Source of the DNA: Actinomycetes bacterium
GTDB taxonomy: Bacteria > Actinomycetota > Acidimicrobiia > Acidimicrobiales > RAAP-2
Length of the DNA stretch: 64,000 nt
Direction of reading: 5' to 3'
Assembly: GCA_021827705.1 (NCBI GenBank)
Contig: JAKAUQ010000005.1
Location: forward strand, 1 to 64,000
Each line of letters opens with the position of its first letter. Positions within the stretch are counted from its first letter, which is position 1. Of this stretch, positions 1 through 8,798 are shown one piece after another. A program made the position numbers and the translations under genes. Below the pieces are notes generated by a model. That model was not told the origin of the DNA and made no database searches. It saw nothing but the letters and a program-made list of their open reading frames with translations.

Positions 1-13
1 AGTTCTAAATTTT

Positions 14-88
14 GCCCTCGTAGCTCAGGGGATAGAGCATCGGTTTCCTAAACCGTGAGCGTAGGTTCGAGTCCTACCGGGGGCACCA
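14..88 (+). tRNA. tRNA-Arg (anticodon CCU), CCA encoded
   Basis: A full cloverleaf folds by eye. The 7-bp acceptor stem is GCCCTCG/CGGGGGC, the D stem GCTC/GAGC, the T arm GTAGG-TTCGAGT-CCTAC, and a 3' ACCA is encoded. The anticodon loop TTCCTAA puts CCT at positions 34-36, so it reads AGG arginine codons. The first pair of the anticodon stem is a T-T mismatch. AGG should be a minor codon in this G+C-rich genome. The stretch from 124 to 380 downstream holds no gene I can support. tRNA 3' ends are common integration sites, but I found no second copy of this 3' end in the window. Confidence 0.95.
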
Positions 89-101
89 ACGAGGTCAGGC
101 C

Positions 102-123
102 CACCTGGCTGGCCAGCCGGGTG
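102..123 (+). terminator. Hairpin just downstream of tRNA-Arg, probable terminator
   Basis: An almost perfect inverted repeat, CACCTGGCTGG followed directly by CCAGCCGGGTG, gives an 11-bp stem with one T-G wobble. It begins 14 nt after the tRNA CCA end. There is no T tract, as is common for terminator-like hairpins in G+C-rich actinobacteria. Confidence 0.5.
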
Positions 124-380
124 TCCCGAACGACTACCTGCGGCACGCAGCACCTCGAGCCTGCCCCCAGGTTCCCTGAGATCAGTTTCGATCGTCATGC
201 TGCTGGGAACCAAGAAACGCAACTGCAACTGAACCGACAGCCGCGCCGACTTAGCCGGTTCGTGCCGATCAGCCTGGTAATGGTGTGACGACGAACGCCC
301 AACTTCCCACGGGCCAAACGATTGAGGTGACACTCGTACGCGAATCCCGAGGCGGGGCAACCGAACCTGCGACCGTCAGT

Positions 381-1727
381 TCATCCATCTCCCACTCGAT
401 GGCGCGGTCCCGCCGCCCTGGAGCGAAGGTACGCGAGCACCATGAACTCACCGTCGGGAGCCAGTGAGATCATGTGTGGCGTCAGACGGCGGCCGGTGCC
501 GTACTCCCACGTCGGTTCCTCCTCGTCGAGCGCACCGAAGATCCGCCACCACCGGAGCGGTCGCCAGACTGCCCTCGAGACATCGTTGATCGAGATCGGT
601 CCGGTGCTCGTCCTCCAGCCCTGAGCCTCGAGAATGGGAGCGATCTCGGAGACGAGCTCTCCTTGCTCGATCCGTCCACGAAGCAAGCGAAGACCTACTA
701 GCTCCGTGACTGCGCGGGTGAAATCCTCTCCGTCCTCGGTCTCGGTGGCGACGAGTTGCCACAGTTGTGCCGGGGAGGCGAGGGATTCGGCCCCTCGGGT
801 GGTGATGTGCAAGCGTCGACCACGTCGCCGCAGCAGGCGCAGCCGGTTGGCCGCATCGCGCAGCGTCGACAGTTCATGGACGTCGGCCTCCGAGCGCGGA
901 GGTTTCTTCCAGTCCCACCAGCCGAAGCGCTCAACCGCCGTCACCACTGTCGCTCGGGCCAGGTAGTTGCTCTGTGTCAGTTCTGCGCCACCGGGCGCCG
1001 CGGCGAGTTCCAACAGCCAGAGCATTGGCGCCACCGTGTCACTCAGGTCGGGCGGCGGTTCGATCGGATGCAGCAAACGGTTCGCCACCGCCGAACGCCA
1101 CTTCCGATGCACGGGGTGGCGAGCGGCGTCGATCCAGTTTCCGATGCGTTCGGTGGTGACCAAGCCAGCGAGGGTCTGCCCGGGAGGCAGGTCGAGTGGC
1201 TGGCTCAGCACCGCATCGGCGATGGCTGTGGCCTTGTCTTTCCACCCCTTAGCTCCCGGAACCAGGTTCTCCGTGGCGACGGCATCGCCCAGTGCACGCT
1301 CGACCGTGTCGAGGGCACGCGCCTCGTCCATACCCATGATCGACCCCCACGCGAGCAGCGCCGAGTCAGGTGGCTCGACGCCTGACTTGGCGTACGCGAC
1401 ACGGAAGGTGGCCGCTCCCTTTGTGCGGTCATGAGCCCACGCGGCGAGTACCTTCTGGGTCGCCTCGGAGCGAGCCACCTTTGCCAGGTGTGGAAGACCG
1501 AGCTCGTCAAGGAGCGCCGCGGCGGCCTCAACCTGCCCTTGCCACTCGTCCTCTGAGTAGTCGCGGGGCATGTACCACCAGAGATACTGCTGTAGCGCAG
1601 CCTGGTGGATCATGCCCACGCCTTCTCCGGCCGTAAGCCCGTTGGCCACTGACTGGGCTGCCACCCTGAGCTCGGGGCGCCGGGCTCCGACCCGGCGCAC
1701 GGCGCGATCGACCTCCTCACCGCTCAC
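381..1727 (-). CDS. Hypothetical protein, 448 aa, second gene of a tRNA-adjacent pair
   Basis: I do not recognise a named family. The C-terminal half (region of GWWDWKKPPRSEADVHELSTLRDAANRLRLLRRRG) resembles the winged-helix-like tail of actinobacterial hypothetical proteins sometimes annotated near pRiA4b ORF-3-like proteins, but that is memory-level similarity. There is no signal peptide and no membrane segment. The open frame continues upstream into the preceding gene, where its translation is low-complexity shadow. I therefore start at the GTG at 1725-1727, which overlaps the end of the upstream gene (stop 1717-1719) by 11 nt and implies translational coupling. Position beside a tRNA gene and unknown content make this the most accessory-looking pair in the window. 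Confidence 0.7.
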   Translation of the reverse strand: MSGEEVDRAVRRVGARRPELRVAAQSVANGLTAGEGVGMIHQAALQQYLWWYMPRDYSEDEWQGQVEAAAALLDELGLPHLAKVARSEATQKVLAAWAHDRTKGAATFRVAYAKSGVEPPDSALLAWGSIMGMDEARALDTVERALGDAVATENLVPGAKGWKDKATAIADAVLSQPLDLPPGQTLAGLVTTERIGNWIDAARHPVHRKWRSAVANRLLHPIEPPPDLSDTVAPMLWLLELAAAPGGAELTQSNYLARATVVTAVERFGWWDWKKPPRSEADVHELSTLRDAANRLRLLRRRGRRLHITTRGAESLASPAQLWQLVATETEDGEDFTRAVTELVGLRLLRGRIEQGELVSEIAPILEAQGWRTSTGPISINDVSRAVWRPLRWWRIFGALDEEEPTWEYGTGRRLTPHMISLAPDGEFMVLAYLRSRAAGPRHRVGDG

Positions 1728-2919
1728 GAGCGACCACCGGGGATGGTGACGGCGCGATGCCTCGTCTGGGGTCTTGTCCCTCGGCGTCCACATCGACGCC
1801 GGTGAGCACCAGGCAGCGTTGGCGCAAGTGCTCGTGCAGTGGGCCGGGAGAGCTCGCTGCGCGGAAGACTTCGACGGCAACCTCCCGCCGTCCCGCGCGC
1901 AGCGCGGATTCGGCCATGGCCTCGATGGGCATCCAGTGTTCACTACCGAGGCGGGTTGCCGTTTCGACGTACCGGCTGAGGCGCCGCCCGCTGACGGCCA
2001 GCCATGCGAGCTGCTGGAGTGCACTGTCGGCCTGGTAGTCGAGGTAGTGGGATCGGCACTCGACGGCGAGCCGCAGGAGGAGCTCCTCGATCAGCTCTGC
2101 GTGACCAACGGGCACCCTCCGCCAGGGGAAAGTCTCCTCCTGGTAGTCCAACGCATAGGGCTCGAAGACGACGAGGTCGCACACGTCGGCCCAGTACTCC
2201 TCGACGTGGAGCCCAGCCGACTGCCAGTCGAGCCCCAAATAGGTGTGCCAGGCATCACGGCGCATCTGCCCCACATTGCCGTGCGAGTCGTCGGTACGGT
2301 CGGCTAGTTCCAACCCCGCGGTCTGGAACGCCCGGTACAGCGCCAGTCGCTGCGCCTCGGTGAGTGACGGCTCGTCGAGGTTGCGCAGACGTTCTTCTAG
2401 TCGGTCGACGGCGGCGAAGCTCTGGTCTTGGGAGATGTGGTCTTTGACCTCGACGTGGCGGCGAAAGGACTTGTAGTAGTGCTCCGGGTCGACCGGGAAG
2501 GCGCCCCAGCGGCCGTACCGGGCCCGGTACACCAGGCGCGCTCGCGGGGTATCGACCATGGCGCCTGTCATGGCTCGCCCTTCCACGCGGGCGTCGCCCA
2601 CCTTGTGGTGTGCACGCGCCAGCATCCGCTTGTCGGAAAGGACCGCTGGCGTGGCGAGATCCCCCGGTGTGAGCCGGGCTGCTTCGAGCCGGGACCGCAG
2701 GTCGACCAGGTGGCTGAGCTGGGCCTCCGCACTCCGCCGGCCGACGTGGTTCCGCAATTTGTCCACGAGATGCTCTTCGAGCTCGTCCAGGCTGCCTCCG
2801 TAGGCGGAGACGGCCACGGCGGCGAACCACAGGTCCCAGTAGCTCCAGGGCCGGCCCGCCAACTCCGACCACGACTCGGGACCAAATACCGGGGGCTTTC
2901 GGGGCGCGCCGGTGGTCAT
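1717..2919 (-). CDS. Hypothetical protein, 400 aa, first gene of a tRNA-adjacent pair
   Basis: No family recognised. The protein is soluble, rich in Leu, Ala, Arg and Glu, with many predicted amphipathic helices. The second half (about residues 270-380) looks like an alpha-helical repeat. A Trp/Tyr-rich N-terminus (WSYWDLWFAAVAVSAYGGSLDELEEHLVDKL) and a central Tyr-rich segment (ARYGRWGAFPVDPEHYYKSF) are distinctive enough for a profile search. The ATG at 2917-2919 is preceded by a GAGGGA ribosome-binding site. It overlaps the next gene by 11 nt, so the two very likely form one unit. Both lie between tRNA-Arg and a broken acetyltransferase, compatible with a transferred two-gene cassette, but I see no mobility gene. 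Confidence 0.75.
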   Translation of the reverse strand: MTTGAPRKPPVFGPESWSELAGRPWSYWDLWFAAVAVSAYGGSLDELEEHLVDKLRNHVGRRSAEAQLSHLVDLRSRLEAARLTPGDLATPAVLSDKRMLARAHHKVGDARVEGRAMTGAMVDTPRARLVYRARYGRWGAFPVDPEHYYKSFRRHVEVKDHISQDQSFAAVDRLEERLRNLDEPSLTEAQRLALYRAFQTAGLELADRTDDSHGNVGQMRRDAWHTYLGLDWQSAGLHVEEYWADVCDLVVFEPYALDYQEETFPWRRVPVGHAELIEELLLRLAVECRSHYLDYQADSALQQLAWLAVSGRRLSRYVETATRLGSEHWMPIEAMAESALRAGRREVAVEVFRAASSPGPLHEHLRQRCLVLTGVDVDAEGQDPRRGIAPSPSPVVARER

Positions 2920-3531
2920 GGTCCCTCGCCCGCGCGCCTTGCGCGGGAGGCCGGATCGTCACCAGGGTCGAAGCAGTTGTGGCCCCGCAGGAACTCGGCC
3001 TCTTCAACCCTGGACCACCGGCGCCTGGAGGCGGGATCGCACGTGCCGACGCCGTGCCTCGCGCGCTCGACGCGCCGATGTGCGTTTCGAGGTGCGTCTC
3101 GCCAGCCGAGGTCACCTGGGATCGCGATGAACCCGCGGCTGTCCTCGTGGCCGACTCGGAGCTCTATGAGTGCCGCAGCGACCAGGTCCACGCCTACAGG
3201 ATCCACAGATCGATCTCCACGATCTGAGATCTTTCCACACGTGCCGTTGATAATGACTAGTACCTGGCGGTTACCGTGACTGCCCCTCTCGCACGGGTCC
3301 GTCACGATCAGGACCATCGATGTTATGTCTCAGGATTCCTGGGACGGCGGAACCCACAACTGCCCCCCTGGGCCCCGATCCCCGTCCCCGGTGTCGATAA
3401 CGGTCGGTCATCGAAATCCGTCGATCGATGTCGCGACCGCGAACTTCAGTTCCCCCAGAGAGTCCCGTTCGTCACGCTGTCGACAGGGGCCCCCTGGGCG
3501 GGTCAGTTGGGTCGGAAGGGGAGGCGGCCTC
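2920..3531. other. 612-nt gap without a supportable gene
   Basis: This stretch is noticeably less G+C-rich than its surroundings, especially about 3180-3480. Open frames exist on both strands, the longest antisense 2916-3317 (133 codons), but none has recognisable protein character or a convincing start. It must hold the promoter of the leftward unknown pair. Otherwise I see decayed or non-coding sequence, possibly remnant DNA. Confidence 0.5.
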
Positions 3532-4099
3532 GTGAGCGCGCCCTACGACGGGCGCGCGCTGGACGCATCCATCTGGGACCTGTTCGCCGGGCTGGTCGAG
3601 CGCAACAACGGCATCTACGGAGGCTGCTGGTGCATCGCCTTCCACAGTGCCTACCAGCGCGGCGTATCCGAGCCGCGCGCTCCAGGAGGAGCTGGTGCGC
3701 ACGGGACGGGCGCACGCGGCCCTGGTCGTCGATCTCGACGGTCGAGCCCAGGGCTGGTGTCAGTACGCAAGCATGCGCGAGCTCGAGCTGCGTCATCAGC
3801 GGGCGTATCAACAGGACCCGCCGCCGCCAGCGCGTTGGCGCATCGGGTGCGTGTTCGTCGACCGGCGCCACCGCGGTGAAGGTGTCGCTCGTGTGGCCCT
3901 CGCGGGTGCTCTCGGACTGATGGCCCTCGACGATGGTGGTCGGGTCGAGGCCGTCTCCGAAGTCACCACGGGACCTCAGGCACAGGGTCGCTTCCAGTTC
4001 ACCGCGACCGTCACGTTGTTCGAGGAGTTCGGCTTCACGCGCGAGCTCCAGGTTGGCCAGCACGCCTGGATCGTGGGCGGCGACATCGAGCCTGCGTGA
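3532..4099 (+). pseudogene. GNAT-family acetyltransferase, split by a frameshift
   Basis: Two frames together make one recognisable protein. From the GTG at 3532, behind a GGAGG-like site, the first frame reads YDGRALDASIWDLFAGLVERNNGIYGGCWCIAFH. The continuation RALQEELVRTGRAHAALVVDLDGRAQGWCQYA...WRIGCVFVDRRHRGEGVARVALAGAL is in another frame and runs to the stop at 4097-4099. The family (GNAT proteins of about 200 aa with the GGCWC motif and an RGEGVA-type acetyl-CoA loop) has both parts in one chain. The frame is lost between about 3650 and 3680. It is either a true pseudogene or a single-base sequencing/assembly error. The substrate is unknown. Confidence 0.8.
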
Positions 4100-4122
4100 G
4101 CAGGTCCCCGGGGGCCGTCTGG

Positions 4123-5412
4123 TCAGAAGCCGGGGTCGGGACTGCCGGTGGCACCGGGTGCGGCGGCGGCTGACGTGCGGGCGTAGCTCGAGGCCAGAGG
4201 CACGAAGGCGGTCCCCGTGGTGATGAAGATGGCGGCCAGCACCAGCCAGCCGGTGCGGCCCTCGCTGATGGCGAGAATCGTGACCAGGCTGGGGCCGATG
4301 ACGCGCGACACGCGACGGCCGAGGGCGAAGGCGCCCTGGTACTGGCCCATCAGGTCCTCGCGCGCCATGCCGTACCCGACGCCCCAGGAGGCCGCCGAGC
4401 CGTAGAGCTCGCCGATCGTGTGCGAGGCAATGGCCACCACTAAGACGGCGCAGGCGCCGACCGCACCGATGCCGGACGTCATCGCGTACAGGATGCAGGC
4501 GGCCCCCAGGTAGAGGCCCGCGCGGCGGTACACGCGAGCGGCGTGGGGCACCGAGCCCGCGCCACGGCTCAGGCGGACCTGGAGCGTGATGACCATGGCG
4601 GTGTTGATGAGGAGCAACACGGACACCCACCAGTGCGGCGCGGTGGTGTGGCCGATGACCCAGAGGGGGAGCGCCACGCTCTGGACGATGAAGTGCATCT
4701 CGAAGAGGCCGTTCAGCACCGCGGCGGTCAGGTAGCGCCGGTCGTGCAGCACCACGGTCGCGGGCTCGCGGCGACCGCCCGCGGGCAGCTCCGGGGGCGA
4801 CGCGTGCGGCAGGCGCAGGATGTAGCCCGCAGCGATCACGAAGGTCGCAGCGTTGCCGAGCACCATGACGAGGTACGCCGCGCGCGTGTCGATCGCGAGC
4901 CCCACGCCCGACAGCGCGATGCCGATCGACATGCCGAAGTTCGTGACCGCCCGCTGGTAGGCGCGCACCCGGACGCGATCGTCTCCCTGGCCGAAACGGC
5001 CGAGGACCACCGAGCGCGCCGGGGAGGACGCGCCCGCCATGATGCCCGCGAGGACGCAGAGGAGCACGAACGGCGTGAACGAGTGGATCAGCGTGCCCAG
5101 CCCCATGGCCACGCCCTCGCCGACGGTGGCGGCGGCGGCCACCAAGCGGGGATCGCGCCGGTCGCACAGGTGCCCGGCTGGAATCGAGACCACGAGACCG
5201 CACAGCGCGGCAACGCCCAGGCCGAAGGCGACGAGGTGCACGGCCAGCCCGACCGAGCGCGTGAAGAAGATGACCTCGACGGTGTAGTACAGGCCATTGC
5301 CGATGCTGTTGGTGAAGGTCGACTTCGTCAGGGTGCGCACGGGACCCGGTTCGGGGAGCGCCGCCCGCCGCACACGATCAAAGCCCCGTCGCTGGGGCGA
5401 TGGAGGGCTCAC
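4123..5412 (-). CDS. MFS transporter, 12-TM
   Basis: A 429-aa integral membrane protein of the major facilitator superfamily, probably a drug or metabolite exporter. About twelve hydrophobic segments alternate with short loops. The loop after TM2 has the basic motif HLCDRRDPR, a variant of the MFS motif A. An earlier ATG at 5469 would add 19 residues of unlikely composition. I prefer the GTG at 5410-5412 because a TACCGT -10 box lies exactly 6 nt upstream, as at many other genes here. The convergent neighbour is the broken GNAT gene. The substrate cannot be read from sequence. Confidence 0.85.
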   Translation of the reverse strand: MSPPSPQRRGFDRVRRAALPEPGPVRTLTKSTFTNSIGNGLYYTVEVIFFTRSVGLAVHLVAFGLGVAALCGLVVSIPAGHLCDRRDPRLVAAAATVGEGVAMGLGTLIHSFTPFVLLCVLAGIMAGASSPARSVVLGRFGQGDDRVRVRAYQRAVTNFGMSIGIALSGVGLAIDTRAAYLVMVLGNAATFVIAAGYILRLPHASPPELPAGGRREPATVVLHDRRYLTAAVLNGLFEMHFIVQSVALPLWVIGHTTAPHWWVSVLLLINTAMVITLQVRLSRGAGSVPHAARVYRRAGLYLGAACILYAMTSGIGAVGACAVLVVAIASHTIGELYGSAASWGVGYGMAREDLMGQYQGAFALGRRVSRVIGPSLVTILAISEGRTGWLVLAAIFITTGTAFVPLASSYARTSAAAAPGATGSPDPGF

Positions 5413-5418
5413 GCATCG

Positions 5419-5424
5419 ACGGTA
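5419..5424 (-). promoter_or_regulatory. -10 box TACCGT, leaderless start of the MFS gene
   Basis: TACCGT lies 6 nt upstream of the GTG at 5412, so transcription would begin at the start codon. This supports 5412 over the ATG at 5469. Confidence 0.55.
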
Positions 5425-5619
5425 CTCGTGGACCCCTGGCCCGCGGTGCGGACCTGGCCAGTCACGCACCGCGGTGAGGGACTAGTTTCGCGCTGGGGCG
5501 CCCCTTGTGACGATGGTCCCACAGGGGGGGCTACCGAGAGGAATGTACAGTACGGAAGTTGCCGTTTCCCCATCAGGGGAGCGGTGGTGCCTCACTGAGG
5601 GAGGGAGACCAAAACGGTT

Positions 5620-6891
5620 ATGTTCAAAACCTATCGACGAATTGCGCTCGCGGGAGCGCTGATGGCCTCGGGATTGGCAGCGGCGTCATTGTCGGCGTCG
5701 CAGTCAGCGGGGGCGAGTGGCAACGTGATCACTGTGGGGACGCTGTACGCCAACACCGGCAGCTTCGCCACCTCATCGATGCCCGAGTATGCCGGACTCC
5801 AGTTCTGGGTCAAGCAGGTCAACGCGGCCGGCGGCATGTACGTGGCTCCGCTCAAGAAGAAGGAGCACGTCCAGCTGGTGTCCTACAACGACCAGAGCGA
5901 CCCCGCCACGGCGACGACGCTCTACAACCAGCTGCTCACGCAGAACAAGGTCAACGTGTTCGTCGCGGACTTCGGCTCCGTGCTGACCGCGCCGGCCGTG
6001 ACCATCGCCAAGGACCAGAAGCACCTGCTCTTTGACATCACCGGATCGGGGACGTCGTTCTTTAGCAGCGGACCCAATCCCTACGTGGCACTGACCTCGC
6101 TTCCCGTGTCGGCGGTGTGGCCCAAGCCGGTCGTCGGCCTGCTGAGCTCGCTCAAGATCAAGCGCGTGGCCATCCTGTACTGCCAGAACGACTTCGACCA
6201 GGCCCAGGCGGCGGCGATCAAGGGCTTCTTGGCCTCCGAGCACCTCCAGCCCGTGTACTTCCAGGGAGTGCCGACCACCCAGAGCGACTACAGCACGATC
6301 GTCCAGGCGATCAAGGGTGCCAATCCCCAGGCCGTGCTGGAGTTCGGGTACCCGAACAATGACATCGCGTTCCTCAACCAGCTCAAGTCCACCAACACCC
6401 ACTTCAACTTCGTGCTGACGCCGTTCCCCGGCCAGCTGCCGACGCTGTTCAGCCAGGACGTGGGCGCCAAGGCCCTCGCCTGGGAGTACACGTACGCGGT
6501 GCCGCCAATCATGCGGGTCAACAAGGTGAACCTCGGACTGGGACTGAACGCCTTCTTGCAGAAGTTCGCCCCGGGCAAGGAGTCCACGGTGAACTTCCTC
6601 AACGTGGCGGGCTACAACGCCGGCTTGGCGGTGCAGGCGGCCTTCGCCCACGCGACCTCGATGTCGCAGTTGGGCATCCGCGCGGGCCTGACGGCGGTGA
6701 GTGGAAAGCTCCAGACCCTCGAGGGGACCTTCGCTCTGAACAAGGCCGGAGCCCAGGTGGGCGAGCTGCTGCCGGTGGCGCAGATGGTGCCGCACGGAGC
6801 GGGCTTCCAGTTCAAGATCGTCTATCCGGCCACCGCGGCCCAGAAGGCGATGGTGAACGGGACGCCCAAGTACCCGGCTCCCAGGGCGTAG
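5620..6891 (+). CDS. Branched-chain amino-acid type ABC transporter, substrate-binding protein
   Basis: A 423-aa secreted type I periplasmic-binding protein (LivJ/LivK-like), first gene of a five-gene operon with two permeases and two ATPases. Residues 1-31 form a Sec signal peptide. The mature start GNVITVGTLYANTGSFA is the typical first strand of the family, and NAAGGMY and YNDQSDPATA are family features. The signal peptide has no lipobox cysteine, which is unusual for a monoderm where binding proteins are normally lipid-anchored. A GGGAGGGAG site precedes the ATG. The ligand could be leucine/isoleucine/valine, an amide or urea; sequence alone does not decide. Confidence 0.9.
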   Translation: MFKTYRRIALAGALMASGLAAASLSASQSAGASGNVITVGTLYANTGSFATSSMPEYAGLQFWVKQVNAAGGMYVAPLKKKEHVQLVSYNDQSDPATATTLYNQLLTQNKVNVFVADFGSVLTAPAVTIAKDQKHLLFDITGSGTSFFSSGPNPYVALTSLPVSAVWPKPVVGLLSSLKIKRVAILYCQNDFDQAQAAAIKGFLASEHLQPVYFQGVPTTQSDYSTIVQAIKGANPQAVLEFGYPNNDIAFLNQLKSTNTHFNFVLTPFPGQLPTLFSQDVGAKALAWEYTYAVPPIMRVNKVNLGLGLNAFLQKFAPGKESTVNFLNVAGYNAGLAVQAAFAHATSMSQLGIRAGLTAVSGKLQTLEGTFALNKAGAQVGELLPVAQMVPHGAGFQFKIVYPATAAQKAMVNGTPKYPAPRA

Positions 6892-6904
6892 TCTTCCTCA
6901 CCCG

Positions 6905-7777
6905 ATGAGACTCTTCGAGTACGCCCTCGTCAGCGGGGTCTTATACGGGCTGTTCTACGGGTTCATCGGCGTCGGCCTCAACCTGCTGTTCGGGGTGATG
7001 AGGCTGGTGAACCTGGCACATGGCGATCTCGTGGTGTGGGGAGGGTATCTCGCGTACTCCCTCACCACGAGCGCCCATGTGAACGCGCTGTGGGCCATTC
7101 CCCTGTCGATCCCACTGGCCCTGGTGGGTGGCCTGATCCTCTACCTGATCACGGTGCCCCGGCTGCGCCGATCCGAGGACACCGAGACGTCCTCGCTGAT
7201 CCTGTTCTTCGGCGTCTCCCAGGTGCTGGTGGCCCTGGCCACGATGAAGTACGGCACCAACCAGGTCACGCTGCCCGAGCTGGGCAACCCGGTGATGATC
7301 TTCGGTCAGCCCTACGCGGCCTCCCTGGTGGCCTCGGCAGCCCTGGCGGTGCCGGCACTGGCCCTCTTCTACTACTACCTCTACCGCACCCGTCTGGGAC
7401 TGGCGACCCGGGCGGTGATGGCCAACGAGGAGGAGGCCATCGCCTCGGGTGTGCGAGTGCGGCGCGTGGCGACCTCCGCCTTCGTGATCGGGGTGGCCTT
7501 CGCCGCCGCGGCGGGGCCCCTGGCGACGTACATGCTGGGCGGGATCAACCCGACGACCGGCGGCGGCCTGACGATCACCGCCTTCACCATCATCATCATC
7601 GGTTCGCTCGGCAACCCCCTGGGCACCGCGGCCGGTGGCATCCTCTACGGGCTCGCCTCGAGCCTGACCCAGGCCTACGCGGCCCCGTGGACGGGTCTCG
7701 TGCCCTACGCTCTTTTGCTCGCCGTCGTCCTGCTGCGGCCGAGCGGTCTCTTTGGACGGAGGGTGCGCGTTGCCTGA
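6905..7777 (+). CDS. livH: Branched-chain amino-acid ABC transporter permease (LivH-type)
   Basis: A 290-aa inner-membrane permease. It has about eight hydrophobic segments and the LivH hallmark LLFGVMRLVNLAHGDLVVWGGYLAY near the N-terminus. The motif EEEAIASGVRVRRV, after about residue 175, corresponds to the EAA-like loop that contacts the ATPases. It starts 13 nt after the binding-protein gene and overlaps the next permease gene by 8 nt, so it is cotranscribed. It works as a heterodimer with the following LivM-type protein. Confidence 0.92.
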   Translation: MRLFEYALVSGVLYGLFYGFIGVGLNLLFGVMRLVNLAHGDLVVWGGYLAYSLTTSAHVNALWAIPLSIPLALVGGLILYLITVPRLRRSEDTETSSLILFFGVSQVLVALATMKYGTNQVTLPELGNPVMIFGQPYAASLVASAALAVPALALFYYYLYRTRLGLATRAVMANEEEAIASGVRVRRVATSAFVIGVAFAAAAGPLATYMLGGINPTTGGGLTITAFTIIIIGSLGNPLGTAAGGILYGLASSLTQAYAAPWTGLVPYALLLAVVLLRPSGLFGRRVRVA

Positions 7778-8798
7778 ACTCGAATCCCTCGAGGATGTCA
7801 CGACCCCCCCCGGGACCGGAGCGTCTCCGGCGCGCCACGCCGCGGCGCGCTGGTTCGGCCGTATCGCGCCGCTCGTGGTCGTGGGGGCGGTGCTGGGGGC
7901 GGGCCCGTCCCTCTACAACAACCTGGCTTTTCTTACGACCCTGGCCATCTACATCTTGCTGGCCCAAGGCGTGAACATCGTCTACGGCTTCACCGGCTAC
8001 CTGCCCTTCGGCTTCGTGGGATTCTTCGGGGCCGGCATCTACGGGTCGTCACTGGCCATCGTCTACTGGCACGTCGGCGGCTATGCCGCGATCGCACTGG
8101 GCGCCTTGACGTCGGTGGTGGCCGCGCTGATCCTGTCACCGCTTCTGCGCCTGTCGGGCGCGTACTTCGCTCTGGCGACCCTCGCAGCGTCCCAGGCCCT
8201 CTACTTCATCGTGGCCAACGAGTCGTGGACCTTCGGCGAGTCGGGGATGTCCCTGCCGCTGCTCTTCTCGCCGACGGCCCTCTACGTCATATCGGTCGTG
8301 GCCGTCGTGGTGGCGCTGATCGTGGTCCTCTACGTGCGCGACTCGCACTTCGGCCTGTCGCTGCGCGCCATCCGGTCCGACGCGGTCAGCGCGGCGATGG
8401 CTGGCGTCAACGTCGTGCGCACGCGCACCATCGCCTGGCTGGTCAGCGCGGCGCTGGCCGGAGTCGCCGGTGCCCTGTGGGCCCTGATGACGTCGGCCTT
8501 CTACGCCGAGACCCCCTTCGACCTCACGATCAGCGTCTACGCGATCGTCTTCGCGCTCTTTGGCGGGGTACGCACGGCTGTGGGCCCGGTGGTGGGTACC
8601 GTCGTGCTCTACTCGCTCTACCAGTACATCGGGATCTCCAACCCCCAGTACTTCGAGCTCATCTACGGCCTCTTGATCGTGGTGCTGGTCCTGTTCTTGC
8701 CCGGGGGCCTGACCTCCCTGGTGGGCGGGCGGGGCGACCGGCCCGCGTGGTGGAACCGGCTGGTGCGCCGCCGGGCGGCACCGGAGGTCGCACCGTGA
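7770..8798 (+). CDS. livM: Branched-chain amino-acid ABC transporter permease (LivM-type)
   Basis: A 342-aa permease with about nine to ten membrane helices. NIVYGFTGYLPFGFVGFFGAGIYG is the LivM counterpart of the conserved first membrane motif, and LRAIRSDAVSAAMAGVNV is the cytoplasmic coupling loop. I start at the TTG at 7770 because GGAGGG at 7758-7763 is correctly spaced for it. A TTG at 7752 is possible but has no such site. The end overlaps the LivG-type gene in a GTGA arrangement. Confidence 0.9.
   Translation: MPELESLEDVTTPPGTGASPARHAAARWFGRIAPLVVVGAVLGAGPSLYNNLAFLTTLAIYILLAQGVNIVYGFTGYLPFGFVGFFGAGIYGSSLAIVYWHVGGYAAIALGALTSVVAALILSPLLRLSGAYFALATLAASQALYFIVANESWTFGESGMSLPLLFSPTALYVISVVAVVVALIVVLYVRDSHFGLSLRAIRSDAVSAAMAGVNVVRTRTIAWLVSAALAGVAGALWALMTSAFYAETPFDLTISVYAIVFALFGGVRTAVGPVVGTVVLYSLYQYIGISNPQYFELIYGLLIVVLVLFLPGGLTSLVGGRGDRPAWWNRLVRRRAAPEVAP

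Noticed and set aside
61..88. Possible attachment site at the tRNA-Arg 3' end
   Set aside because: I looked for a second copy of the T-arm/acceptor sequence downstream and found none; no integrase gene is present.
2916..3317. 133-codon minus-strand frame upstream of the unknown pair
   Set aside because: No recognisable motif, no ribosome-binding site at its start and Arg-rich composition typical of shadow; kept only as a remark in the gap entry.
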